The notes under the pieces: generated by a model
The model's database searches: none
What the model was told of the DNA's origin: nothing
Seen by the model: only the letters and a program-made list of their open reading frames with translations
Shown here: positions 12,608-24,821 of the stretch, piece after piece
How the letters are laid out: every line of letters begins with the position of its first letter
Position numbering within the stretch: position 1 is the first letter of the stretch
Translations under genes and position numbers: made by a program
Source: Pinus tabuliformis
Lineage: Eukaryota > Streptophyta > Pinopsida > Pinales > Pinaceae
NCBI GenBank assembly: GCA_031772625.1
Contig: CM062815.1
Location: 918,312,979 to 918,376,978 of the forward strand
Direction of reading: 5' to 3'
Length of the DNA stretch: 64,000 nucleotides

Positions 12608-12610
12608 GTT

Positions 12611-13240
12611 GTTTTCAAAAAAAAAAAAAGAGAGAGAGAAAAGGAGAAAGAAAAATGATCTTTTTGTTGCATTGCAGGTTTGCAGGAGGACTACAGGAAG
12701 CAGAAGAAGGTGCCAAGGGGACCTTGACATTCATACCAGCACCCATCTCATCTTCTCCACACCTTCCTCCATCATTTTTGGCATTTCTTTCACCCCACTG
12801 TACCTCCTTTTCAAAAATTGTGTTTTCTACAGGAGGCTCCTGTAGGAATTACAGAGAGCCAGAAGTGGCTACAGAAGGTAGTTTGAGGGACAAAGAAGCT
12901 TCATGAAGAACCTATAAACCTTCCTAAAATCTTCAAACCTCCTTGCCATCATTTCCAAGCTTGCATCACACCCCAAGCATCATTATTTTTTTTGCCCAAG
13001 AAAAACACAGAAAAACATTTTTTTAGAAAAAGAAAAAAAAAATAAGAGGAGAAAATGCACCATCAACTTCACCTGAAGCCTACCTACTACCTCTCCATCT
13101 GTATCTACACCTCTGCCATCATTCTCAAGCTCCAAGCATAGGAAGAAGCTGAAGTTTCAAGGGGAGAAGTAGCTACAGGAGCTCCTGTAGGAATTCCTGT
13201 AGCATCTGATCCCCTAGAAATCCAGCACCAACAACAAGAG
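12611..13240 (+). other. Element A post-pol untranslated spacer, left half
   Basis: Purine tract (A/GA-rich) at 12617-12655 and T/A-rich runs near 12985-13050; no supported gene. Inverted CTACAGGAG/CTCCTGTAG motifs occur at ~12828-12848 and ~13165-13205. The second forms a perfect palindrome, CTACAGGAGCTCCTGTAG. The spacer is cut at 13240 by the chromovirus and resumes at 19056. Confidence 0.7.
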
Positions 13241-13521
13241 TGTTATGAAACCAGCTCAAGAAAAGATAGAAAAGAAAGATCAACGCCTTATAATTCAGCC
13301 TCTTCGAGGGGGCAACCTCCTTTCTATATATAGGAGTCTAAGGAGTCACAATATAATCCAGCCGACCTAACAATAATAATATAAAGCCACAAAAATAACA
13401 ATAGAGGGATTCTATGGGGCACAAAAATAACAATATGGGGGTAATAGGGGCACAACAATATAAATAAGGGGTATAACTACAATAGTAATGGGGTAATCAC
13501 TAGTATTATAGGGACCCAACA
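13241..13521 (-). repeat. Chromovirus 3' LTR
   Basis: 281 bp. It differs from the 5' LTR by 4 substitutions plus a 52-bp deletion whose ends lie in a repeated AACCTCCTTT-type sequence. A TATATATAG box lies within it (minus strand, ~13325). Confidence 0.92.
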
Positions 13522-13535
13522 TGACCCTCTCCTTC
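13522..13535 (-). other. Chromovirus polypurine tract
   Basis: Minus strand GAAGGAGAGGGTCA directly abuts the 3' LTR start TGTTGGGTCCC. Confidence 0.8.
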
Positions 13536-13550
13536 AAAAAAGTGTTGTCC

Positions 13551-16500
13551 TCAACGCTTGAGCAGTTCTGGATACTTCTGCACAAAATTCTCATCCTCCC
13601 ATCTGGAATCTTCAGCGGATAAGTTCTTCCACTTGATAAGATACTCTGAAATTGATTGATTTCGTAGTTGTCGAGTTCTTGTTTCTGTGACTACTTCTGG
13701 TTCCAATATAATTTTTCCTTCCTCATCAAGTTCTGGAAATATTGTTTGAACTAGGAGCTTGTCGCCTATAACCTTCTTTAAACATGAAACATGGAAAACT
13801 GGGTGCAATCGAGAAGCTGCAGGAAGCTCCAATTTGTATGCCATAGTACCAATCTTTTCCAACACCTTGTACGGACCATAATACTTTGGTGATAATTTAT
13901 TATCCTTCTTAGCTTGCTTTAGGGACATTTGATTATATGGTTGTAGCCATAGGAATACCAATCACCTACATCAAAACTTCTTTCACTGCGATGTTGATCT
14001 GCCTGTTGTTTCATTCTATTTTGTGCCAACACAAGGTTATCCTTTAAGAGTTGGAGGACTTGTTGTTGATGTTCGATGTGATGTTCCACTGCCTGAACCT
14101 TAGAATTTTCTCTTAAATATGATGTGATTGATGGTGGTTGGTACCCATAAAGTGCCATAAATGGAGTCATTTTTGTTGCTGTATGGAAGGAAGTGTTATA
14201 CCACCATTCAGCCAGAGGCAACCATTTGACCCATTGTGTCTGTTTATCAGATACAAAGCAACGAAGATATCTTTCCAAACATTTGTTTACTATCTCAGTT
14301 TTCCCATCAGATTGAGGATGATAAGATGATCTATGAGCTAACTGAGTACCAAGACAAGAAAATAATTCTATCCAAAAATTTCCAGTGAAAATGGGATCTC
14401 TGTCACTTACAATAAACTTTGGGTTTCCATGTAGCTTTTGAATTGTTTCCATAAATGCAGTAGAAACTGTACTGGCTTTAAATGGATGTGATAATGCACA
14501 AAAGTGTGCATACTTGGTAAGTCTGTCAACTACCACCATAATGACACTCTTTCCCTCAGACTTGGGTAAACCTGTGATAAAATCCATTGAAACCTCCTCC
14601 CAACGTTGGCTTGGAATGGATAAAGGTTGTAATAGACTCGGTGTCTTAATTGTTTCAACTTTATTTTGTTGGCAAACCAAACATTCCGCCACAAACTTTT
14701 GAATATATGATTTAAGGCCATCCCAAAAAAAATCCTTCTTAACCCTGTGGTAAGTTTTTAAAAATCCTGAGTGCCCTCCTAAGGGAGAAGTGTGCAATTC
14801 CATAAGAATCTTTTGTTTTAGCTGGGAATTCTTACAGAGGTATAAGCAATCTTTGTACCATAACGAATCATTTTGCCAGCTAAATGTATCAGAAGTACTG
14901 GAATCTTGTTGTAGCTTTCGAATAAGTGCCCACACTTCTTCTCATTCTTCCATTCCTCCTTTGCTTTGTTTATCCAATCTGGTTGGATAATAGAAATGGC
15001 ACACAACAATGCTTCCATATCCTCATCCTTTCTTGAGAGTGCATCTGCCACCACATTTTGCTTCCCTTTTTTGTAGATGATTTCAAAGTCATAACCCAAC
15101 ATCTTTGTGACCCACTTTTGTTGCTCTTCAGAGGATAATCTTTGTTCTAAAAAGTATTTAAGGCTATCATGATCCGTTTTTACCTTGAAGTGTCTTCCCA
15201 TTAGGTAGGGTCGCCAATTCTTAAGTGCATGGAGTATTGCCAACATTTCCTTCTCATAAATAGCTTTGCTTAAAAACTTTCCCTTGATTGGACGACTTTC
15301 AAAAGCAATGGGTCTTTCATCTTGCATTAGAACAGCACCCATTCCATTTCCTGAAGCCTCACATTCCACAATAAAGGTTTTTGTGAAGTTCGATGTAGCT
15401 AAGACCGGTGCTTGGCACATTGCCTCTTTAAGATGTTTAAAGGCCTTTGTTGCTTCCGGAGTCCATGAAAATGAATCTTTCTTCAATAATGTTGTTAGAG
15501 GTGTTGCTATTCTCCCATAATTCTTAACGAACTTGCGATAATACCCTGTCAACCCAAGAAATCCTCGCAGATGCTTTATGGATGTGGGGATTTTCCATTC
15601 CTTAATGGCTTTAATTTTGCTAGGGTCTACCTTAACTCCTTCATGAGATACAATATGACCCAAATATTCCACCTCCTGGACTCCAAAGAAACATTTGGAT
15701 TTTTTGCATATAATTGTTTCTCCTCCAATAGTTGTAGCACCTTGTCAACATGTTCAACATGATCCTTCCAAGACTTGCTGTAGATTAGTATATCATCAAA
15801 AAATACTAACACAAATTTTCTAAGGAATGGTTTGAAAATTGAATTCATCAAACCTTGAAATGTTGAAGGTGCATTGGTAAGGCCAAAAGGCATGACCAAA
15901 AATTCATAATGACCCTCATGAGTTCTAAATGCCATTTTCAGAATGTCTTCAATCTTCATTCTGATTTGATGATATCCCGAACGAAGATCCAACTTGGTGA
16001 AGTAAATTGATCCATGCAATTCATCCAGTAATTCATCAATGACAGGAATGGGGAACTTATCTTTAATAGTGAGCTTGTTGAGCTCCCTATAATCTGGACA
16101 CATGCGCCATGATCCATCCTTCTTGTGCACCAATACTACTGGAGCTAAGAAAGAACTTTGACTCGATTGAATTATACCAGCCTCTAGCATTTCTGCAACC
16201 ATACGTTCAATTTCACTTTTTTGGACATATGGATATCTGTACGGCCTGATGTTTGGAGGAACACTTCCTGGAATCAGATGAATAGCATGATCATGATCAC
16301 GCATAGGTGGGAGACCTTTGGGAGTCTCAAATACCTTGGAATGATTTTCCAGGACTTTTTGGAGATCTGGAGAAATAGATGATTCCAATGTGGAAACATC
16401 TAGCGAACATAATTGTGCAATTACACCTCTTTGCTCCTTTTTTAGAAGCTTTGTCATGCCATTAGAGCTGATTATCTTTCCTGGTTTCCCTGCAATACCC

Positions 16501-17060
16501 CTTAATTCAACTTCCTTTCCTTCCACAGAAAATTTCATGAAAAGTTCTTGAAAATTAAAAGCTATTGTACCCAAGGATTGTAGCCATTGGACTCCTAGTA
16601 CAACATCAACACCTCCCATTGGAATGGAAAGCATTGGGCTAGTCAATACATATTCTCCCATGGATAGCTTGATATTATGGCACTTTCCAGAACAATTTAT
16701 TGTTCCTCCATTTGCAATCATCACTTGACACTCTGGTGCTGGATATAGGAAGCAATTCAATTCTTTTGCTACCCTACAATGAATAAAATTGTGGGTGCTT
16801 CCTGAATCAATCAACACTATTACCTTTTTCTTCTTGATTTGTCCTTCTATCTTGATGGTTTGAGGAGTGGTAATTCCCGCCAATGCATTACAAGATATGG
16901 TCGGATTTATTTTTTCTTCATCTAGGCTTTGTTCCTGGAATATATCCTCTTCTTTTGACCTTTCTTGCTCCTTTTCTTCTTCCTCTTCACAATCTATGTA
17001 GAATAATTTCTTCTCAGCACACTTATGACCTTTTGTGTATTTGCTATCACAATGTAACAA
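13551..17060 (-). pseudogene. Chromovirus pol remnant (protease, RT, RNase H, integrase, chromodomain)
   Basis: Read leftward: a basic-acidic linker, protease [12 protein letters not shown] (~16810), RT with [13 protein letters not shown] and catalytic FFDDIL (~15785), RNase H with EKEMLAILHALK, TDHDSLKYF and the terminal VADALSRK, integrase with HHCC (HTSPLGGHSGF ... CLVCQQ), core SMDFITGLPK, VSDRDPIF and HPQSDGKTE, then a chromodomain near the end (EYLIKWKNLSAEDSRWED, ~13600). The first RNase H acidic position reads ECEAS rather than DAS. Frame breaks occur near 15690 (an A run one base short), near 14930 and near 13950. The chromodomain normally targets integration to marked chromatin. Confidence 0.92.
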
Positions 17061-18024
17061 AGCCCTTTTGCTCTTTTTTCTTCCAATTTTTGTGGTGTCA
17101 ACCTTGTAGGTTGTGGAAGACTATGGGCAACAACACTTCCGTCTTTATAGTTGTGAATGGTATGCTTCCTAGTTTCCATAATTTTGCTTTCCATTTTTCT
17201 TGCTAACCTGAATGCCTTCTCTAATGAATCAGGTTCCCAAAGGTGCACATCATGTTGGATATTATCCTTTAAAGACCCTATGAACACATCAATCCTATGC
17301 TCCTCTGGAATATCTTTTACCCTTATGTTCAATTTTTGGAACTCCTCAATGTGCTCCATTATTGAACCCTTTTGTTTGAGACTTATCAATTGGCTAAAAA
17401 AAGTGTTGCTTTTTGTATCCTCATAATGTGCTATCAATTCTTCCATAAAAATTGCCCAAGTGATAAATTGTTTACGAGAACAAAGCCATTGATACCATAC
17501 AAACTGATTTGGTTCCAAATATAAAGTTTCCATACGTACCTTTTGTGTGTTTTGCACATTATTGAGATCGAAGAATTGCTCCATCTGTAATATCCATGTG
17601 GCGAGATCCTTGCCATCAAACTTCCTCATCTCGATTTTTGGAATGTGGTGATTCTTCAATCCAATATGGAATCATGATTAGCATTTCTTTTGTTCTCATC
17701 ATGAGTTTCCTTTACTACCTTTTCACCATTAGTAAGTATTTCTTGTAGAAAATTAGTCAAATCTGTCTTCAAATCTGCCATGCTTGTCTTCAAATTTTTG
17801 TTCAAATCTATCTTCAAATTGTCCATCTTAGCTTCCATGCCATTCATCTTAGCTTCCACACAATTTATCTTAGCTTCCACGCCATTTATCTTAGCATCTG
17901 TTAACTTTTGTGAGCGTGACATTTGTTGCACTTGTTCTTGTAATTTTGATATATCATGTAGCATTTCTTCCTCTTCTTCATGAGTCATGCTAGAGCTTTC
18001 AGGTTCCTTACTAGGTGTTTGCAT
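16994..18024 (-). pseudogene. Chromovirus gag remnant
   Basis: Starts at an ATG (MQTPSKEPESSS). Residues ~20-100 form a coiled coil with a repeated unit around VEAKING/VEAKMNG/MEAKMDN. A frameshift near 17657 leads into a retrotransposon gag domain (FDGKDLATWILQMEQFF, ~17600). A second shift near 17050 interrupts a knuckle-like [11 protein letters not shown]. The 18025-18708 stretch upstream is the untranslated leader; I see no gene in it. Confidence 0.85.
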
Positions 18025-18708
18025 TTTCTTTCCTCAGGGCATCAGTTACTGATAATAATTCTCTACTATGCCCTTTGAATTCCTTCAAAATAAATTTTCA
18101 AACCAAGCTTAAGCAAAAATTTTAAAAAAACCTACACACCTTTTTTCACTTTGTAGGAGCTCGATATTTCCTCTGATGTATCTCTGTACTTCCCAATCAT
18201 CTAGTTCTGAACTTGTGACCTGTAGTATCTCTCTGTGTCCTCTTTCCAATGCCACAAGTCTGACCCAAATTGGATTCTCCAAGGAAGAGTTATGCGAAAT
18301 CTCCCACAGTGACTTGATTATAGACTAGTTCAGTAGAGCTAACTTGTACGAGGTGCCGCGAGTCACTGTTTCGACCATTGGATCTGAAAAACACCCACAA
18401 GAACCTACATTCCGTCCTCTTTCTGTACCTTGTTATGAAACTTCAATCCGATCCCTAGAGAGAAAGTTATGACGGTTTTCCCCAGGTCACCTATTTTGAA
18501 TGTAATTCAGGAGTCTGCAAAAAGACCAACTTCCTCAGATCATATCTCCGAAAATGTCGTGTGAAAAGCTCTGAAATTTGGATCCAAGGTTCAGCGCGAT
18601 TTCTTCTCAAATGGGTTTTTTTTGCGACTTTTGAAACGTCACAGAAAAAAAGTTATAGCAAAAATTCCACGATGACCTGTTTGGAGCAGCGAAACCCTAG
18701 AATCCAAA

Positions 18709-18720
18709 GCTCTGATACCA
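18709..18720 (-). other. Chromovirus primer-binding site (initiator Met-tRNA)
   Basis: Minus-strand TGGTATCAGAGC, two bases after the LTR end. Confidence 0.9.
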
Positions 18721-18722
18721 AA

Positions 18723-19055
18723 TGTTATGAAACCAGCTCAAGAAAAGATAGAAAAGAAAGATCAACGCCTTAGAATTCAGCCTCTTCGAGGGGGCAACCT
18801 CCTTTACATTACATAAATGAACAATTCTTCGATGATACGAATGACAAAACCTCCTTTCTATATATAGGAGTCTAAGGAGTCACAATATAATCCAGCCGAC
18901 CTAACAATAATAATATAAAGCCACAAAAATAACAATAGAGGGATTCTATGGGGCACAGAAATAAAAATATGGGGGTAATAGGGGCACAACAATATAAATA
19001 AGAGGTATAACTACAATAGTAATGGGGTAATCACTAGTATTATAGGGACCCAACA
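18723..19055 (-). repeat. Chromovirus 5' LTR
   Basis: 333 bp, TG...CA ends. It retains the 52 bases lost from the 3' LTR (near 18805-18857). Confidence 0.92.
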
Positions 19056-20067
19056 TGAGAGTGTACACATGAAGGTTGTAAAGGCACCTGAAGCTCAGCT
19101 CCAGCCAGAGAAGAACCTACACAAGCACACAACCACATATCAGCAAGCAGAGACAACATGCATAAAGGGAAATGAAGGCATGCAATAGAGAAGCCACAAC
19201 ACCTCACAAAAAATACACTTGGATCATAGGTAAGTAAATAACTCACTCCTTTGTTTGCATTTGTGTAATTAGGAGTCATGCAAAAGAAATGAGATGGTTG
19301 AGATTGAATGAGGGAAAGGTGGCCAGTTAACTTGGCCACCATCATTTAGTTGACTCCACTCATCCAAGATGTCACCCACACGTGCGCACAGTCAACTCCA
19401 ACACAAGATGCCAAGGACAAGTAGTGGAGGAAGTGTGAACTTCGATGCAATAATGAGGGATGATTATGAGGAGGGGCCATGATGACCAAGTAGGTGGGGA
19501 CCAACAATCCAAATATGTGTAATGTATACCTTTCCAACTCAGCACTCATAACCGAAAATATCCATAAAGGGTAATAAACACTCCTCCCCAAGCATTCTCA
19601 CCACCTTTTCTTCATTCTCTCCTTGTAACTCAGCCACAACAATCTCCTTGTGCCCCCACAGCCTCGTAACCGCCATCCTCCATCGATTTCTTCCATATCA
19701 TTTCTCTCCGCATTTTCTATAGGAGCACCTACAGGAAAACTACAGGAGCACTTACAGGAAATCTACAGGAGGAACAACGGGCTTCTCCAGGAGGGGCAGT
19801 GAGTCGTTTTGAAGGGAGAAAACACGATTTTTAGCATGATTTTCAATCTGAAGAGGTAGGGTTCATGCATGATCCCTGTTGAATATCAATACATGAAGGA
19901 AGTGATCTCAATTTGAGGATGAAATAAGTCTTTAGGGGAGAAGAAAATACATAAAAAAAAATCTTGTTATTTAAAAAAAAAAAGCACAGTCTCCTCTATT
20001 TCTTTGCTTTCCTCAAAATTCTTTGTGTCCACCTCCATATTTGGTTCTCCAAAAGAGTATAGATAGT
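19056..20067 (+). other. Element A spacer, right half, before the extra ORF
   Basis: Non-coding continuation of the spacer broken at 13240. Around 19720-19790 four CTACAGGAG-type motifs lie in tandem, echoing those in the LTR and left spacer. An A-rich stretch (19950-19985) precedes the ORF. No promoter or splice acceptor is clear enough to call. Confidence 0.6.
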
Positions 20068-22533
20068 ATGACAGGAGGGTTTATGAGAAAGGAGCCCACT
20101 AAATCCACCAGGCTCCATGCACATCCTCAAGTGGTGGACATATTCACAAGGGCAAACTGGATGAATTTCTTTGAGATATTTCGAGGGTTTGATGATGAAA
20201 TTTCCCAAGAGTTTTCTCTCTCTCTGGTCCCTCACATAAGAACTCATGCTAATATGACCATTAGAGGCCTCTCCATGGAGATAACCCCTGAATTCATTAG
20301 TAGGGTCACTACCCTTCCTCTTGGGCTGCCTTGGAGTAAAGATGAGAAACCAATTGGCCAGGCTGCTAAGAAGAAATTTTTCCAAAACAATGAAACCCGT
20401 GTTGAAGATAAAAATGGAATTAGAAGGGATAGTATACCATATCCCTGGGATGAGGTTAGCTACCAAATAATCAAATACATTTCTTGTGAGGGGAGGTACA
20501 ACATTGTGTATGGATATCACTTTAGAATCCTCCAAGAATTAAGATATGGCATGGATACTCCAGCACCTCAAAAGCTCAGTATCCCTTACTTCCTCCTGCA
20601 GTCCCTCATTGACTCCAACACCAAGGTACAAGCAGGAAATTCAGAGCAACTAGCTCAACATGGCTTAATCAAAATCCTAGCAGAGGAAGCCCTCCATACC
20701 TTTGCACTCCCTATAGCATGGGAAGTTTTCTGAAACATGATAGCTGAGGATGACATAAAGGAATTAACCTATGATGTCAATCTTGTTGGCAATGAGGAGG
20801 AAGAACAACAAGGGGGAGAAGGTGAAGCCACTGGTGAAATAGCAGAACAAGAAAGGAAGGAGGAAGAAACGGAAATAGAGGAGGAGAGAGCTGAAGAAAT
20901 AGAGCAAGAAGAAACAGAAAAAGAGATAGAAGAAGGAGAAAAAGAGGCAGAGAAGGCAAAACAAGGAGAAGAGTCCCCTGAGACCTTGGAAAGGGAGGCA
21001 CAAATTTCCCTCACTGCCCTCAGTACACCAATTAAGCCAAAGCAAAAGAGGAAAAGACAAACCTCTATGTATTTCAGGGTAAGGAAGAGCACAAGAATTA
21101 GAACACGCAAACCTCAGCCCTCTTCAAAAGTGCTAATTACCATTGAAGATTCACCCTCTGCCAAGGGGAAAGAATATCCTCCTAAGACACCTATCACATA
21201 TGAAAGGGGGACTCTTAGATCTTCTACATGGAAGGAAAAGGCAGTACTACAGGACCCAAAACCAGACCTACAAGAGGCTCAGACAGTTCTACAGGAGACA
21301 CTGTCAAAACTACAAGAGACCCAAAAGATGGAGAAAAGGATAAAAGGACAACCATAGGTGAAGGAGGAAGCAACAGAGCTACAACAACCTGACCCCCAGC
21401 CTAGTCTTGCCTCCTATTACAATCTACTTGAGGGAGGTAGGATAATCCCACAGAAATTTGCAATTCCCCTATTTTTCGAATTGGGGAAAGAAAGAGTGAG
21501 AACACATAGGTGGATCCAGATAGCCAAATCCAAAGGAGTTGAGGATGTTGGCCATATGGAAAACAAACTCAGGGAAATGGGCAGAGATTTGAGTGCTCTC
21601 AGAGACAGGGAATCCATTACAAGAAGCCACCTTCAAACTGAAAATGAATTACTAAGGAGGCAGTTGTAAGAGAAAGAGATTCAGCTGGCATACATGACCA
21701 GCTTATCCATGGAGGCATTGCAATGCAGAACACCAGCCAAATCCTATGGCCTCTATCTAAAGGACCAATGGCTTCAATTCCAAATAAATACTTTGGCACA
21801 AAGAGGCACAATATCTTTCCAAGATTACAGACAGTTCATGGATTTGTGTGACCAAAGCACCTCAAAGGATAAATCAAAGATGGAAGAATTCTACCTACAC
21901 AACATGGCCCTCACAGACATGAATGTGTGGGACCCCAATGCCAAGCTAGGAGACCTACAATTAATGGCCATGGCCTCATGGATGAACCATGAATAATTGA
22001 GGGCAGCAGAAATAAAAAGATTGATGATCAAGGAGCAGAATGAGCCACTAATGATAAGAGCTGAGCCATCAGATCCTATGGAACTCATCATCACACACAG
22101 CTTGCTTCCCAATGAGCCTTATATTACCCCTAAATATCTCACCAATTAGGCACAAGCCATTGCACACTTTGAAGATATGCAAAGGCTACTTGGGGATGAC
22201 TGTGTGCATGCATGCATGAGAAGATGGAACACCTTACCACACAGTTTGCAGATCAGGGAATATCATTCCCCCATGAGGCTGAAGGATGCATTGAAAAGAG
22301 TGCCAATGTACAAATGCTCCATGCAGAGGCTGAAGGTCAACTGGATTAGCCTCAAATTGTGTCCCCCACTACTGTTAGGCATGCTGGAAGGCAGAAGAGA
22401 AGAAGAAGAGGAGGAGATGTGGAAGTACATAGACAGGAAGGAAGGATTCTATGGCAAACAAGAACATACCACATCACAAGCCTGGAATGCTAGGGAGGCC
22501 ACCAGGGCCATAAAAGATGAGGAGATTGACTAG
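20068..22533 (+). pseudogene. Element A extra ORF in the env position, function unknown
   Basis: One reading frame of about 820 codons from ATG 20068 (MTGGFMRKEPTKS), interrupted only by stops at 20731 (TGA), 21355, 21667, 21994 and 22147; each is one C-to-T step from Gln or Arg. The N-terminal ~220 residues look like a globular domain (VVDIFTRANWMNFFEIF, GLSMEITPEFISRVTTLPLG) resembling the plant-transposon-associated domains seen in such ORFs. Next comes a very Glu-rich stretch (20790-21000), a basic patch (KPKQKRKRQTS), a coiled-coil region with repeated LQE units (~21250-21350), and a C-terminal helical part (FQDYRQFMDLCDQ). I see no signal peptide or membrane segment, so it is not a convincing envelope protein. 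Extra ORFs after pol are known in Athila/Tat lineages; their role is unresolved. Confidence 0.75.
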
Positions 22534-22560
22534 GTTGCTCAGAGGATGAGCATCACCATC

Positions 22561-22569
22561 AGTAGGGGG
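22561..22569 (+). other. Element A polypurine tract
   Basis: AGTAGGGGG immediately before TGATGATGAGCC, taken as the 3' LTR start. The LTR start itself is inferred from this tract because the other LTR's start is outside the window. Confidence 0.65.
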
Positions 22570-24684
22570 TGATGATGAGCCTCATAAATGGGTAATTATA
22601 TGGGCTCATTTTACCTCCTAACCTAGTCAAATCAACCATTCTCTTAGCTTATTGTATGATTTTCTGATTATATTTATGCTTATAGAGTGAGTTGAGTTAG
22701 TTATTATGCCATGCGGTCTAACATGTATTTAATGCAGATTATTGATGGATTTCGAGGTCAAAGTCAAGGATCCAATGGAAAAATGGCAGCAATAAATTGA
22801 AGTTAATAGAGGAGAGGACTTATACGAGGGAATCCCCCTCATTTATTACTCCTCACTTCGAATTCCCCTTCATTCAGCTTGGAGTACAAGCAGTCGAATC
22901 ATGCACTAGAAGGCAGCGGAGCAAGTGGAGGATGACTGATGATTATCTCGTGTTTTGGGAGCCAAGCCTCCTTGATTTTAAGGAAGCTATTGGTAGCTTC
23001 ATTTGTATAAGTAGACAGGCCTAGGGCCTCACTAGGGTTAGATTTTTTGCTTATGTAAGCTTTGCTTAGATTTCGAGCTTATTATTTTGTGACAGTTTCA
23101 TGTAACCTTGCTATTGTTTTGATAATAAGATGGAATCCTTTTTGAGCTAACATTGATTTTCCTCAGAGGGTTGAAGCTTTTGGGTTAGGGCCTAATCCAA
23201 GCAGCCATTCTCCTCTTTACTTGTATTTGTATCTTTTGCTTCAGTTTGTAGATTAGTTTGCTGTTAGATGTATTTTTCTTATTTTTAAGAATAGGTTTCT
23301 TTTGATGATTTAGTAGTTTTCTTCCATTTGTGCTTTCTGTAGCAGGTTAAGCAGTGATCAACAAATATTCAAAAGGCTAGAAACAGTGCCTTGGCCTCCC
23401 TTCCTCCCTCTGGGACCATGATTTGAGGCAAAGACTCTCTTGCTGCCCCAAAAACACAAATTTTCCTCATTCATAGGACTTCTAGTATTTGCAGCTCTTT
23501 AGTAAATTAATAGTCCAATTTTGCTTTACTTTAGATATTCTTCATCATGCTCACTTCCTGATTTGCAATAGTCTCCTTTAATGCTTTCCTTTCCTACAAC
23601 ATTTCTCAGCATTTCCTTTCATAGATCATAGTTTAGACCTTTCTATGCAAAACTCTGTTTTTCCCAAATGCACTCATTTCACTTGTTGCTTGATTTCCTT
23701 GGTTGACTGTCAGTTTCTATGCAGCAGATCTCTTCCAATAGTAAGCTAGCTTATCAGCAATCACACCCTCCATCTGATCCATGCCCTAAGGTCTCCCAAA
23801 TCTCACCTCAATTCTCTCCTAGTTTCCTTCATTTTTTCCATAGAACTTCTTCCTCTCTCCTTGAGCAAACCCAATCCTCTTTCTCTCTCCTGGTGACTCA
23901 TGGTAGACCTTAGGCACCCTAACACCTCATTCTAACCTTCATCCACCTTTTCCACCCACTCTCACACCCTCAAAATAGTGGAAATTGCTCCCAGCCTCCT
24001 CTTGTAGGCCTCCTGTAGTTTCCCTATTTTCCTCCTGTAGATTTCCCGTGTCCTCCTGTAGTTTTTCCTATAGGCTTTCTTTTGAAGGCCGAGTGTGGGA
24101 AAACCCTCCAGAAATCCACTTGAGACCTCCTAGGATCCATCCACACCATCCTACATCCTCTCAAGCTCCAAAACCTCCCTTCAATGCCACCTATTCGCTG
24201 CCACACTCACACACAATAAATTACATGCATGTCAAATTCACATAAAAATCCAAAAATATGTTTCTTGCTTATTGACTTCCAGAAATAGCATGGTTAGATG
24301 TTGTTTACTTTCTTTAGTAGGTAATGGCATTCCTTTCATGGTTTTCATAGTGCTTTTTGCAAAAGTAGAATTAGCTGGTTAACTAGGGTTTACTAGGTTT
24401 TGCTTTACATTCGAGTCTTTCTCCTTTCTACAGTTAGAATAGCCTCTGTAGAGTAATCTTTCTTTCCTTTCATCACACATAGATCTTCTTCTGAAATTCA
24501 TAGAAGTTGGCTTGAGCTCCTAGTGATCTTGCGCTGTTTGACCAAGTGAAAACCTGCCGTGAGAACTAGTACTTGCGCATACAGCACCGACGCTTCCAAG
24601 TTTGTTACGAACTACCGCATTGATAAGAGTAAAGTAGGTAGCCCAGGAGTTGTAGCATTATTGCTGCAGTACTGGTGCTCACCA
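22570..24684 (+). repeat. Element A 3' LTR
   Basis: About 2115 bp, TG...CA ends. Its 23399-24684 part matches 1-810 plus 6876-7367. A TATA-like TGTATAAGTAG lies at ~23004. CTCCTGTAG-type motifs cluster at ~23997-24065. Because this copy is uninterrupted, it shows the original sequence at the copia insertion point. Confidence 0.85.
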
Positions 24685-24821
24685 ATACCACTAATCCAAA
24701 GTTTTGTCTTTTTTCGACTGGAAATTTGATGGTACAATTCTTGGTGAGATTGTAAATTTTCATGGTTTAACTCGTGTTTGAAGACATAAATGGATTCAAT
24801 ACCTTGAAACTCTTGGGGCAC
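24685..24821. other. Short older remnant between elements A and Tat
   Basis: 137 bases matching neither element. Its right end GGCAC (24817-24821) is the Tat target duplication, and the sequence continues at 40369. I see no gene in it. Confidence 0.6.

Larger units (their letters stand above)
13241..19055 (-). mobile_element. Chromovirus (Ty3/gypsy with chromodomain, Reina-like) nested in element A
   Basis: 5815 bp on the minus strand: 5' LTR 18723-19055, PBS 18709-18720 (initiator Met-tRNA), coiled-coil gag, pol, PPT 13522-13535 and 3' LTR 13241-13521. Short LTRs, a Met PBS and a C-terminal chromodomain place it among chromoviruses, probably Reina-like. No exact target duplication is visible (AAGAG on the left, TGAGAG on the right), so the junctions may have been altered. 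Several one-base indels make it defective. Confidence 0.92.
1..24684 (+). mobile_element. Ty3/gypsy element A (Athila-like), 5' end outside window, with two nested insertions
   Basis: The window opens inside the 5' LTR. The order is LTR, PBS (7373-7390), gag (7736-9157), pol (9181-12325), a hairpin-rich spacer, an extra ORF (20068-22533), a PPT and the 3' LTR (22570-24684). A copia element sits in the 5' LTR and a minus-strand chromovirus in the spacer. An Asp-tRNA-type PBS plus a large ORF in the env position is typical of the Athila lineage, and the RT neighbourhood (conserved KPVRQPQRRMNP just before RT) fits that family. All coding parts carry stops or frameshifts, so the copy is inactive. 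The upstream target duplication cannot be checked because the left end is missing. Confidence 0.85.

Noticed and set aside
12583-12906. 107-codon plus-strand open frame in the element A spacer
   Set aside because: Spans purine runs and the hairpin array; composition is unlike a protein and it has no partner in known element layouts.
13236-19061. Target duplication for the chromovirus
   Set aside because: Left flank AAGAG and right flank TGAGAG do not match exactly, so I do not claim one.
20764-21110. Several minus-strand Phe/Leu/Ser-rich open frames resembling membrane proteins
   Set aside because: They are the complement of the Glu/Lys-rich block of the extra ORF, which automatically gives Phe/Leu/Ser codons.
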